A stretch of 64,000 bases of DNA, taken from contig NZ_JAODAB010000006.1 of NCBI RefSeq assembly GCF_025336485.1, forward strand, positions 186,001-250,000. Direction: 5' to 3'. A program made the translations under genes and the position numbers. The notes beneath the pieces were generated by a model. That model ran no database searches, had not been told where the DNA came from, and worked only from the letters and a program-made list of their open reading frames with translations. Source of the DNA: Pseudomonas citri (GTDB lineage Bacteria > Pseudomonadota > Gammaproteobacteria > Pseudomonadales > Pseudomonadaceae). Within the stretch, counting starts at the first letter, position 1. The number at the start of each line of letters is the position of its first letter. Positions 54,699 through 64,000 of this stretch are shown in pieces.

Positions 54699-56546
54699 TC
54701 AGCGATTGCGGGTCAGCAGCGCAGGTTTCTCACCGCGAGGGCGGCTTGGCAGTTGGTCCAGTTGCTCAGGCGTCGGGAAGCGATCGAGTTTCGATTCCTT
54801 GTGCATGATCTTCGGCTGGTTGCCACGGGGGTTCTGTACCGCCGGTTCCTGACGCGACTGATCGTCCCGGGCCGGACGGCGGGGGCGCGAATCTTCGCGA
54901 CGGGCCTGACCGTCACGTGCGCTGCCGTTGCGTGGGCCGCTGCGTTTGGCAGGTGAGTTGCCCGTGGACGAACCGCTGTTGTTGCGAGGACCGTTCTGGC
55001 GTCCCTGGGACTGACCGCGCCCAGTACCTGCACCCGCGCCTTGGGCTGGCGTGCCCGGACGGCGGCCGCGACCTTGGGCAGGCTTCTGTTGCGGCACGTA
55101 GTCGACGCGGTTACCGAAATTATCGATATCGTCATCCAGGAATTCGTCCGGAGCGCGATCGGCAGGCATGCGGGGGGCCTGGCGCTGCGCTTCGCGGGCC
55201 GGGGTGCCTTCGCGGGGCTTTTGCTCGCGGGCGGGGCGTTCGCCGCGGCCATTGGCAGCTTTTTCCTTGCCCTTGTCCTTGCCTTTGTCCTTGCGGCCGC
55301 TGCCGCTGTTGGAGCCTTCGCCACGTGGGCCGCGGGCGTTGCGCGGGTTGCGCACGTCCGGACGTTCACGGACCTCAGGCTTCTCGGCTTCTATCGTGCT
55401 GGCGTCGAAGCCCATCAGATCGCCGTCAGGGATCTTCTGCTTGGTCATGCGCTCGATGCTCTTGAGCAGCTTTTCCTCGTCCGGCGCGACCAGCGAGATC
55501 GCTTCGCCCGAACGACCGGCGCGACCGGTACGGCCGATACGGTGCACGTAGTCTTCATCGACATTCGGCAGTTCGAAGTTGACCACGTGAGGCAACTGGT
55601 CGATGTCCAGGCCGCGGGCGGCGATGTCGGTGGCGACCAGGATCCGTACTTCACCGGCCTTGAAGTCGGCCAGGGCCTTGGTGCGGGCGTTCTGGCTCTT
55701 GTTGCCATGGATCGCCACGGCTGGCAGGCCGTGCTTGTCCAGGTACTCGGCCAGGCGGTTGGCGCCGTGCTTGGTGCGGGTGAATACGAGCACTTGTTCC
55801 CAGGCACCGGCGGTGATCAGGTGCGCCAGCAGCGCGCGCTTGTGGCTGGCGGCCAGGCGGAACACGCGCTGTTCGATACGCTCGACCGTGGTGTTCGGTG
55901 GCGTGACTTCGATGCGCTCTGGGTTGTGCAGCAGTTTGCTGGCCAGGTCGGTGATGTCTTTGGAGAATGTTGCCGAAAACAGCAGGTTCTGGCGCTTGGC
56001 CGGCAGGCGTGCCAGCACTTTCTTCACGTCATGGACAAAACCCATGTCGAGCATGCGGTCGGCTTCGTCCAGCACGAGGATTTCAACGTGGGACAAGTCG
56101 ACGCTGCCCTGGCCAGCCAGGTCCAGCAGGCGACCGGGGCAAGCCACCAGGACATCGACGCCGCGGGCCATGGCCTGGACCTGGGGGTTCATGCCGACGC
56201 CGCCGAAAATGCAGGCACTGACGAACTTCAGGTCACGCGCGTAGACCTTGAAGCTCTCGTGTACCTGGGCTGCCAGTTCGCGGGTCGGGGTCAGGACCAG
56301 CACGCGCGGTTGGCGCGGGCCATGACGCTGGGACTTGTCCGGGTGACCGTTGGGGAACAGCCGTTCCAGGATCGGGAGGGCGAAACCGCCGGTTTTGCCC
56401 GTACCTGTCTGCGCCGCAACCATCAGGTCGCGACCTTGCAACACGGCGGGAATGGCCCGCTGTTGCACCGGGGTAGGCTCGGTGTAGCCGGCGGCTTCGA
56501 TGGCGCCGACCAAAGCCTCGGAGAGACCGAGGGAAGCAAAGGACAT
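54699..56546 (-). CDS. rhlE: DEAD-box ATP-dependent RNA helicase RhlE
   Basis: A 615-residue helicase. The Q motif ([14 protein letters not shown]), motif [19 protein letters not shown] (DEAD), the SAT motif in FSATFSKD, and [13 protein letters not shown] with [11 protein letters not shown] complete the helicase core to about residue 375. A long basic, low-complexity tail rich in Arg, Gly, Pro and Ala follows. RhlE remodels rRNA and mRNA structure and is often cold-induced. ATG 56546 (MSFASLGL) is standard; upstream in-frame codons give a non-family leader. Confidence 0.95.
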   Translation of the reverse strand: MSFASLGLSEALVGAIEAAGYTEPTPVQQRAIPAVLQGRDLMVAAQTGTGKTGGFALPILERLFPNGHPDKSQRHGPRQPRVLVLTPTRELAAQVHESFKVYARDLKFVSACIFGGVGMNPQVQAMARGVDVLVACPGRLLDLAGQGSVDLSHVEILVLDEADRMLDMGFVHDVKKVLARLPAKRQNLLFSATFSKDITDLASKLLHNPERIEVTPPNTTVERIEQRVFRLAASHKRALLAHLITAGAWEQVLVFTRTKHGANRLAEYLDKHGLPAVAIHGNKSQNARTKALADFKAGEVRILVATDIAARGLDIDQLPHVVNFELPNVDEDYVHRIGRTGRAGRSGEAISLVAPDEEKLLKSIERMTKQKIPDGDLMGFDASTIEAEKPEVRERPDVRNPRNARGPRGEGSNSGSGRKDKGKDKGKEKAANGRGERPAREQKPREGTPAREAQRQAPRMPADRAPDEFLDDDIDNFGNRVDYVPQQKPAQGRGRRPGTPAQGAGAGTGRGQSQGRQNGPRNNSGSSTGNSPAKRSGPRNGSARDGQARREDSRPRRPARDDQSRQEPAVQNPRGNQPKIMHKESKLDRFPTPEQLDQLPSRPRGEKPALLTRNR

Positions 56547-56813
56547 GAGTAATCCTGTTTTTAGTGAGGGCTTGGCCCAATGGGATAATCTTGCCGGGCG
56601 CGAATGACGTTCAACCAAAAGACGTCATCCCGTCCGGTCCTGCCGGGTCTCAGAGGCGGGTCCGGACAAGCTCGCGCGGGGCTGGAAGCTGCGCTGTAGC
56701 GGTGTCGGGCTGCCTTTTGCAAGACCGGGCGTCCGGGCGTGAGCCTGGCGGGAAGGCGCGAGTATAACAGAGCAAACGCCGTACGCCGCTTTCCTGCTGC
56801 TCAACGGTTTATT
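56547..56813. other. Gap between solute-binding protein gene and rhlE
   Basis: This 267-bp gap upstream of rhlE is long for the window and may be a structured 5' leader, as is common for cold-regulated helicases. It holds short repeats around CCGTCCGGTCC and GGGTCCGGAC (56630-56670) that can pair. No gene is supported. Confidence 0.4.
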
Positions 56814-57587
56814 TCAGCGCCGCAACGGGGCTGTCGTTGCGCGGGTTGCCGGGGCGGCGTCATATCGGGCGATCAGCTCGGCATAGGCCTGTTCGCGCTT
56901 GAAACGCTTGAGTTCGGCACTGAAACGCTGCACGAGCAGGTCCATTCCAGCCTTGCGCCTGACGGCCAGGTACTGGCTTTGTCGGCTCACCACCATGGGG
57001 TTCTCGGTGAACTGCCCGCTCAGTTGCATCTGCTGGAGCACGCGCCGACCCACTCGGCGATCCGTGATGAGCAGGTCGATCCGTCCCAACTGCAACTTCC
57101 CGAAGTTGGCTTCGTGGGTGGGCGCCGTCTCACGCTCGAACACTGTCGAGTCCATGAAAGCCTGGCCATACAAATAGCCGGGGGATGTACCGACGGTCAG
57201 GCCGGACAGCTCATCGAGCGTGCGAAACGGATGGGGGCGGGCGTTGGCGTAGAACATCACGAATTCCACATCCGAGAGCGGTTCGCTGGGGTAAAGCAGC
57301 AGGGAGTCGCGCTCGTCGCTGTGAAAAATGTCCAGCGCCCCGTCGGCCATGCCTTGTTCCAGCATGGCCAGGCAGCGCTTCCAGGGCAGGAACTGCCATT
57401 CAATGTCGATGCCCAGGCGTTTGAACACGATGGCCGTGGTTTCGTAGTCCAGGCCCAGCACCCTGCCATTTTCTTCGTAGACGTAGGGCGCCCAGGGTTC
57501 GGTGACGATGCGCAACTTCTCTGCCCGAGCGGCCAGGCTCAGGCAGAGGAGAACAACGACAGTGAATAGCTGGGTGATGATGGGCAT
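56814..57587 (-). CDS. Periplasmic solute-binding protein (bacterial PBP type 2)
   Basis: A 257-residue exported protein. The signal peptide (LFTVVVLLCLSLAARA) precedes KLRIVTEPWAPYVYEENGRV, the usual start of family-3 amino-acid-type binding proteins, and later GLTVGTSPGYLYGQAFM and LLITDRRVG. No permease or ATPase is adjacent, so it may be an orphan receptor-type binder. The ligand cannot be told from sequence. Confidence 0.85.
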   Translation of the reverse strand: MPIITQLFTVVVLLCLSLAARAEKLRIVTEPWAPYVYEENGRVLGLDYETTAIVFKRLGIDIEWQFLPWKRCLAMLEQGMADGALDIFHSDERDSLLLYPSEPLSDVEFVMFYANARPHPFRTLDELSGLTVGTSPGYLYGQAFMDSTVFERETAPTHEANFGKLQLGRIDLLITDRRVGRRVLQQMQLSGQFTENPMVVSRQSQYLAVRRKAGMDLLVQRFSAELKRFKREQAYAELIARYDAAPATRATTAPLRR

Positions 57588-57642
57588 GACCTGAGGTTAC
57601 GACGGGAACTCATCAAATAGCTAGAGCGCTCTGGCTTGGGGG

Positions 57643-58719
57643 TTAGTGGCCTTTTGCTTGCATTAGATGCGTATAAATGGCTTCACGGCGTTTGCCCAGC
57701 ACCAGGCGAATCAACGGATGATTGAGCCAGCGCTTGAGTTCATGGTCTTGCAAGGGTTGGTTGCGGCGGTGCTCGACGTTCTCCAGGGCCTTTTCCCACC
57801 AGACCGGGGCACAGGCCTGATCGAACGGGTTGGTATGGCGGTAGCAGCCGTAGAGGATCTCGCGCATGAACTGCCGTTTATGTCCGGGCAATGCCAGGGT
57901 GACGAGTTTATAAGCCAGGCGCTGGAAGGTCGGCGGCCGAGGCAGGATCGCGGTGACTTGCCGCGTTTCATCCAGGGCATGCTGGCACACCGGCGAGGCA
58001 CGGTGCTTGTCGAGCCAGGCCTTGGTCTTGGCGCGGAACAGCTGCTTGCGGCTCCAGTAGTGATGGATCAGGTCCGGGCATTCGCGCACTTGCACCGTGC
58101 GATAGGCGGCTACCGAGAGGCAGAACTCCTCCAGGGTATAGGCGCCCTTTGCCACGGGGTAGAACTCGTCCATCAGGGCAATCGAGCGATCCATGATCGA
58201 CGCGTCTGTGTAATGGAGACCGATGACGCCCGAATTCAACAAGGGCATGTCGTCGTCCGCCAACCCACGCTGGCGCAAGATGTCCGCCAGCGTCAGGTGC
58301 AGTAGCGAGTCCTTGTTGGCGCCATACGCCAGGCCGAAGGCATTGCATAGCAGGGTGCCAGGCTGGACGCGGCGGAACAGTTCCAGGGGGGAGCTGTGGA
58401 AGAAGGTGTCGGTGTCGATCAGCAGCGCCAGCTCGGCTTCTTCGAGGACCTTCTGCATCACCACATGTTTGGCGCGAAAGTGATACCCGTGGGGCTGGAT
58501 CCAGGCCTGGCGGGTTTCGTTGTCCAAGAGACGCAAGCGCACCGGCAACCCTTCGTACGGCGCCAGGTTATCGGTGAAAACCTGGATGTCCAGCGCTTCG
58601 CCGGGCGTCTCGCGCAGCATGGCCAGCGCACTGGCGATGCTGAACAACGCTTCCTGGTGATAAGTCTCGGCCCCGTAGACCAGGTATATGAGTTGTGGGG
58701 TCGTTAACCTGCTGGGCAT
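57643..58719 (-). CDS. Putative GT-A-type glycosyltransferase
   Basis: A 358-residue cytosolic-looking protein without signal peptide or membrane helix. It has LIYLVYGAETYHQEALFSI at the N-terminus, a DxD-type motif in LLIDTDTFFHSS (102-104), and LLNSGVIGLHY near 161-170, both typical of GT-A glycosyltransferases of the GT8/GT32 type. The C-terminal third is basic and Trp/His-rich. I do not recognise a named family. A perfect hairpin (58742-58787) lies just upstream. Confidence 0.72.
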   Translation of the reverse strand: MPSRLTTPQLIYLVYGAETYHQEALFSIASALAMLRETPGEALDIQVFTDNLAPYEGLPVRLRLLDNETRQAWIQPHGYHFRAKHVVMQKVLEEAELALLIDTDTFFHSSPLELFRRVQPGTLLCNAFGLAYGANKDSLLHLTLADILRQRGLADDDMPLLNSGVIGLHYTDASIMDRSIALMDEFYPVAKGAYTLEEFCLSVAAYRTVQVRECPDLIHHYWSRKQLFRAKTKAWLDKHRASPVCQHALDETRQVTAILPRPPTFQRLAYKLVTLALPGHKRQFMREILYGCYRHTNPFDQACAPVWWEKALENVEHRRNQPLQDHELKRWLNHPLIRLVLGKRREAIYTHLMQAKGH

Positions 58720-58741
58720 CCATCGAATCCTTCAGATGACT

Positions 58742-58787
58742 GGGATGGCAACAGGCCTTGGTCCGGGCCAAGGCCTGTTGCCATCCC
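58742..58787. repeat. Perfect 20-bp hairpin between metF and the glycosyltransferase gene
   Basis: GGGATGGCAACAGGCCTTGG (58742-58761) and its exact complement (58768-58787) flank a 6-nt loop. No T-run follows on either side, so it is not a standard rho-independent terminator. On the minus strand it sits 9 nt after metF and 22 nt before the glycosyltransferase ATG. Confidence 0.85.
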
Positions 58788-58796
58788 ATGAATCAT

Positions 58797-59642
58797 TTAA
58801 CGCGGCAGCTTGAGGTTGTTCCATACCGCCAGGCTGGGTTCGGCCTGGTTCAGGGTATAGAAATGCAGCCCTGGTGCGCCACCTTGCAACAAACGTTCGC
58901 ACATCTGCGTGACGACGTCTTCGCCAAAGCGCTGGATGCTTGTCGCATCGTCGCCATAGGCTTCCAGTTGCTTGCGGATCCAGCGTGGGATTTCTGCACC
59001 GCATGCGTCGGAAAAACGCGCCAGCTTGCTGTAGTTGGTGATCGGCATGATCCCCGGTACGACAGGAATGTCGACACCCAGTTTTTGGACGCGTTCGACG
59101 AAGTAGAAGTAGCTGTCGGCGTTGAAGAAGTACTGGGTTATCGCGCTGTTGGCGCCGGCCTTGGCCTTGCGCACGAAGTTGCGCAGGTCTTCTTCGAGAT
59201 TGCGCGCCTGGGGATGCATTTCCGGGTAGGCGGCGACTTCGATGTGGAAGTGTTCGCCGGTTTCTTCACGAATGAAACTCACCAGTTCATTGGCATGGCG
59301 CAGCTCGCCGCTGGCCATGCCCATGCCCGACGGCAGGTCGCCGCGCAGGGCAACGATGCGCGTGATGCCCGCCGCCTTGTATTCGGCCAGCAGGCTGCGC
59401 AGGTCTTGCTTGCTGTCGCCCACGCAGGAAAGGTGCGGAGCGGCGGGGATTTTGACTTCGCTTTCGAGCTGCAACACGGTGTTCAGGGTGCGGTCACGGG
59501 TCGAACCACCGGCGCCGTAGGTGCAGGAAAAGAAGTCGGGGTTGTAAGTGGCCAGCTGGCGGGCAGTGGCGATGAGCTTTTCATGTCCAGCATCGGTCTT
59601 CGTCGGGAAGAACTCGAAGCTGTAGCGACGGTCTTGGGACAT
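58797..59642 (-). CDS. metF: 5,10-methylenetetrahydrofolate reductase MetF
   Basis: A 281-residue FAD/NADH enzyme providing methyl-THF for methionine synthesis. It contains YSFEFFPTKTDAGHEKLIATA, TYGAGGSTRDRT, ITRIVALRGDLPSG, and GIMPITNYSKLARFSDACGA, all family hallmarks. ATG 59642 (MSQDRR) has AAGGA 7 nt upstream. It lies downstream of ahcY on the same strand, separated by a REP doublet. Confidence 0.97.
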   Translation of the reverse strand: MSQDRRYSFEFFPTKTDAGHEKLIATARQLATYNPDFFSCTYGAGGSTRDRTLNTVLQLESEVKIPAAPHLSCVGDSKQDLRSLLAEYKAAGITRIVALRGDLPSGMGMASGELRHANELVSFIREETGEHFHIEVAAYPEMHPQARNLEEDLRNFVRKAKAGANSAITQYFFNADSYFYFVERVQKLGVDIPVVPGIMPITNYSKLARFSDACGAEIPRWIRKQLEAYGDDATSIQRFGEDVVTQMCERLLQGGAPGLHFYTLNQAEPSLAVWNNLKLPR

Positions 59643-59703
59643 GGTCATATCCTTGGAAACTCGTAAGCCGGAGAGGTCAGCTCTTGCCTTGAGAGGTAGG
59701 CTT

Positions 59704-59792
59704 GTGTGGGAGCGAGCTTGCTCGCGATTGGCGTCGCCTCGGTCTGACAACGGAACCGAGGTGTCTGCATCGCGAGCAAGCTCGCTCCCACA
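59704..59792. repeat. REP doublet between ahcY and metF
   Basis: TGTGTGGGAGCGAGCTTGCT at 59704 and the inverted copy GCGAGCAAGCTCGCTCCCAC ending near 59792 form another REP pair with about 38 nt between. An additional half-copy (TGCTCCCACG) follows at 59801. Confidence 0.9.
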
Positions 59793-59825
59793 GAAGAGCC
59801 TGCTCCCACGGGGGAGCAGCGCCGA

Positions 59826-61412
<1,587 letters not shown>

Positions 61413-61559
61413 TTATAGCGGGCTAATCGGATCTTCCAAAAGGGTTTGTTGTCGGCAAATCGAAATTGCCGATGACTGTTATCAGGCCGGCGGCGTAGAG
61501 CCTGGCGGTCCGGTCTGCCATGATGCTCGCATCGATCGGCCAGACACTCAGGAGTGAAC

Positions 61560-61961
61560 ATGAATTTCCACACCCGCAAATGGGTCAAGCCCGAAGACCT
61601 TAACCCCAACGGCACGCTGTTCGGCGGCAGCTTGCTGCGCTGGATCGACGAGGAGGCGGCGATCTACGCGATTGTCCAGCTCGGCAACCAGCGCGTGGTC
61701 ACCAAGTACATCTCGGAAATCAACTTCGTCAGCGCTTCGCGCCAGGGTGACATCATCGAACTGGGCATCACCGCCACCGAGTTCGGACGTACGTCCATCA
61801 CCCTGACCTGCGAAGTGCGCAACAAGATCACCCGCAAAAGCATCCTGACCGTGGAGAAAATGGTTTTCGTCAACCTCGGCGAAGACGGTCTGCCCGCGCC
61901 GCACGGGCGGACCGAGATCAAGTACGTCAAGGATCAGTTCAAGGACGCCGTCGTCGAGTGA
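61560..61961 (+). CDS. Acyl-CoA thioesterase (hotdog fold, YciA-like)
   Basis: A 133-residue hotdog-fold thioesterase. DLNPNGTLFGGSLLRWIDEEAA carries the catalytic Asp and helix, and FGRTSITLTCEVRNKITRK the following strand. It should hydrolyse acyl-CoAs; chain length cannot be read from sequence. ATG 61560 has AGGAG 5 nt upstream. It is divergent from ahcY and convergent with the ExoU-like gene, 10 nt from its stop. Confidence 0.9.
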   Translation: MNFHTRKWVKPEDLNPNGTLFGGSLLRWIDEEAAIYAIVQLGNQRVVTKYISEINFVSASRQGDIIELGITATEFGRTSITLTCEVRNKITRKSILTVEKMVFVNLGEDGLPAPHGRTEIKYVKDQFKDAVVE

Positions 61962-61971
61962 GAGCGGTGTA

Positions 61972-63999
61972 TCAGGCTTTCTGTTCCGGATACTTCATGG
62001 CGAGCAGGCTGTTGCGGGTTGTTGATTCAGGATTAGGCAGCCCCGTGTAGCGCGATTTGTAGTTTGCGATGACCCGGTCGAGTGCGCTGTTGAACGCCTC
62101 TTGGCTGCGTACTTCGTTCAGGTCCCTGATGGCTCCGTTGAGCAACTTGATGTTCGATTCCGGCTGGCCACCGCGAAACAGCGAGGGGTAGAGCACGTAG
62201 CGCACGACGTTATCGACGCGCGTGGCCAGGTCGTGCAGCTTCATCTCCTCGACGGCCTGGCGGGTCACCTCGGACACACCGCTAGACGCGCCTGTGTCCC
62301 AGCGGGCGGCGGCTTGCAAGAACTGCATGAAGTCCGGGTCATTGCCATGGTTGAGGCGTTTGGCCAGCCATTCCAGCTTGCCGGGCCGGTCGGCAAGTTG
62401 ATCGAGGGCCCAGATGGCCATGTGTATTTGTGGGCTTGGTTCAAGCCGGGTGGAGGTGTCGTTGGCCTCCTGGATCGCTTGTTTCAGTTGCGCCAGTGCC
62501 TGTTGCGCCAACTGCCTGAAGGCGATCACCTCGGTGCAGGCTTGGTCGTGCTCCAGTTCTGCGCTTAGCTGCGCGAGCGTTTCGTCGCTCAATGCCAACA
62601 GGGCGTCTTCGGTCGAGGCAAACCAGAAGGTCTGCTGCGTGGCGCTACGTGTGTCCAGGTGCGTTTGGACAACCTTGCGCAGTTCTTCCTGGAGATGATT
62701 CTTGATGTCCTTGGACATGCGGAAGTTGACCGTTCCATTCAACAGTCCACGGAAGTCGCCTTTATCGGTGTTCAGTGGCACGGTGACGATCTGGTCGGCA
62801 AAGTGCTTCATTTGCTCGGCATTCAGTGCAGAGGACGCTGTATGGGGCGCCTTGAGGAATCTGTCTGTCAGCGCCGAGAGGCCCGTAGCTCGCTGGCTTT
62901 GTTTGCCCGGTTCGTCAGCGTCGAATACCAGGATCAAATGCTCACCGTCCGGGATCGGGCTCATGGAGGAGTGCGGGTTGTAGAGGGCCGGTATCGGTGT
63001 GTTGTTCAGGATGCCGCCATCGGCAAATGCCGTGGTCTCAGTACGGTTCTCGTCGCTCTGTTGGAAGGGCAGTTCCTGCTGAGTCGGTTTGCTGAAGACG
63101 ACCGGCAGCGACGCGGAGATATGCGCCGCCACGGCAATGTCCATGTCCGGGGTCAGTTCCGCGCTGAAGACCACCAGTTGCGCGCTTTTCTCGAACAGGG
63201 CGGTGCCGGTGATCTCCACGGTCTTGATCTGCGGGATCTCCTGGCTCAGGACGGCCAGGTCGGCAAAGGTGACGTACCGGTTGTTTTCCACGTTGGCAAC
63301 GGCTTGTTGCGCTGCTGCGGAAAGAGGCCCCGGGTGTTCTTTGCAACGCTGTAAAAACGCCTTGCAGGATTTCTCCCGAATCAGATTCTCCAGCGGTATT
63401 CCTTTGGAACCCAGGCGCGGCCATAGATCACAGAGCAATTGCGCCAGCGGGACTTTTTTCAGTTTCTCGCCCCACTTCGACCATTCGTCCTGGCTGGCTG
63501 ATACGTCAGGCTTGGCGCTGTTGAGCAGGGAAATGAGGGGGACGTGGTCAGAGATCTGGTCGAAAACTTTGTGATTTATGCCGCTGGCCAGTAAAGCGGC
63601 CGATATGGCCCCTGCCGAGGATCCTGAAATCGTCCGGATACATTTCAGGACATCCATGTTTTCGAGCGCATTGACGAATCCAGAATAGGCCACCCCCTTG
63701 GCGCCGCCGCCACTCAGGACAAGTTTGGTAGCGGGCGGAGGCTGCATGCTGACATCGACGCTACCGTCCTCATGTCGAACGATGGAGATCGACCGGTCTG
63801 TCGCGTTGGTGACCAATCGGTAGCCATCTGCCGGGGGCGCTTGTTTTGTGACCGGTCTTTCGTCATTAAAAGAGCGAGTGGCTTGGGTGCTTTGAGAGAT
63901 TGCTAGCATTCTGGTTCGTTCCGTGTGCCCAGGAGTGAAGGACCGAACTGTAAGCAAGTTCTGTAGGCTTATGGCGTTGAGACTCAATTGGATAAACAT
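61972..63999 (-). CDS. ExoU-like patatin phospholipase A2 (putative type III effector)
   Basis: A 675-residue patatin-domain protein resembling P. aeruginosa ExoU along its length. It keeps the oxyanion loop LVLSGGGAKG (93-102), the nucleophile GSSAG (Ser128), and the catalytic DGG (Asp327). Between them VTFADLAVLSQEIPQIKTVE and ITGTALFE align by eye with ExoU, as does the C-terminal membrane-targeting region (YPSLFRGGQPESNIKLL). There is no signal peptide, as for injected effectors. The ATG at 63999 is taken as start because MFIQLSLNA resembles the ExoU N-terminus; ATG 63909 is an alternative, and the true start may lie outside the window. No spcU chaperone gene follows. Confidence 0.88.
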   Translation of the reverse strand: MFIQLSLNAISLQNLLTVRSFTPGHTERTRMLAISQSTQATRSFNDERPVTKQAPPADGYRLVTNATDRSISIVRHEDGSVDVSMQPPPATKLVLSGGGAKGVAYSGFVNALENMDVLKCIRTISGSSAGAISAALLASGINHKVFDQISDHVPLISLLNSAKPDVSASQDEWSKWGEKLKKVPLAQLLCDLWPRLGSKGIPLENLIREKSCKAFLQRCKEHPGPLSAAAQQAVANVENNRYVTFADLAVLSQEIPQIKTVEITGTALFEKSAQLVVFSAELTPDMDIAVAAHISASLPVVFSKPTQQELPFQQSDENRTETTAFADGGILNNTPIPALYNPHSSMSPIPDGEHLILVFDADEPGKQSQRATGLSALTDRFLKAPHTASSALNAEQMKHFADQIVTVPLNTDKGDFRGLLNGTVNFRMSKDIKNHLQEELRKVVQTHLDTRSATQQTFWFASTEDALLALSDETLAQLSAELEHDQACTEVIAFRQLAQQALAQLKQAIQEANDTSTRLEPSPQIHMAIWALDQLADRPGKLEWLAKRLNHGNDPDFMQFLQAAARWDTGASSGVSEVTRQAVEEMKLHDLATRVDNVVRYVLYPSLFRGGQPESNIKLLNGAIRDLNEVRSQEAFNSALDRVIANYKSRYTGLPNPESTTRNSLLAMKYPEQKA

Positions 64000-64000
64000 C

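Noticed and set aside
61962..61971. SpcU-type chaperone gene downstream of the ExoU-like gene
   Set aside because: Only 10 nt separate its stop from the convergent thioesterase gene, so no chaperone gene can be there.

Overview
The window is a high-GC chromosomal segment of a Pseudomonas of the fluorescens group. Gene order supports this: ftsY-ftsE-ftsX-rpoH, metX-metW, pyrB with a zinc-site-less dihydroorotase, pilGHIJ-chpA-chpC beside tonB and gshB, an mdc malonate decarboxylase operon with madLM, and an SAH riboswitch ahead of ahcY. The GTGGGAGC-type REP doublets found in several gaps are also typical of this group. I see no tRNA, rRNA, CRISPR array, insertion sequence or replication origin.

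Layout. 1-4411 (minus): an alpha/beta hydrolase cut by the window edge, rsmD and two M16 peptidase-family proteins, one with the zinc motif and one without. 4756-8807 (plus): ftsY-ftsE-ftsX and rpoH. 8953-12005: mtgA (minus), a DUF423 membrane protein, and thiS-thiG-trmB. 12073-18993 (minus): yggS-proC-yggT-yggU, then metX-metW-DUF4426-rdgB-hemW-DUF3392. 19050-24276: pilT, an NlpC/P60 hydrolase, a TM2 protein, and pyrR-pyrB-pyrX. 24362-27399 (minus): gshB, a tonB3-like gene, algH/yqgE and ruvX. 27639-37834 (plus): a Pil-Chp chemosensory operon lacking the adaptation enzymes PilK and ChpB. 37848-38739: a small AT-richer insert with four phased operator-like palindromes, a winged-helix/minimal nucleotidyltransferase gene and an internally deleted HEPN partner. 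38881-47118: the complete malonate decarboxylase operon mdcABCDEGH, the transporter madLM, and the LysR regulator mdcR in convergent orientation. 47326-50195: a hemolysin-III-type membrane protein, rsmE and bioA. 50443-53997: an FAD amine oxidase with a long Lys/Ala/Pro tail, an AT-richer patch with a tiny lipoprotein and a bulb-type lectin, then cytochrome b561 and a YceI protein. 54699-58719 (minus): RhlE helicase, a periplasmic solute-binding protein and a GT-A-type glycosyltransferase. 58797-61363 (minus): metF and riboswitch-controlled ahcY. 61560-63999: an acyl-CoA thioesterase and, at the right edge, a close relative of the type III effector phospholipase ExoU.

How the genes work together. 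The methyl-cycle genes metX/metW (homocysteine supply), metF (methyl-THF) and ahcY (SAH removal) appear in two blocks, one sensing SAH directly through RNA. pilT and pilGHIJ-chpAC would power and steer type IV pili. The mdc/mad block imports malonate and decarboxylates it on a dedicated acyl carrier protein. The accessory pieces most worth a second look are the ExoU-like effector, the operator array with its MNT/HEPN relic, the lectin/lipoprotein patch, the amine oxidase tail and a perfect 20-bp hairpin ahead of the glycosyltransferase.
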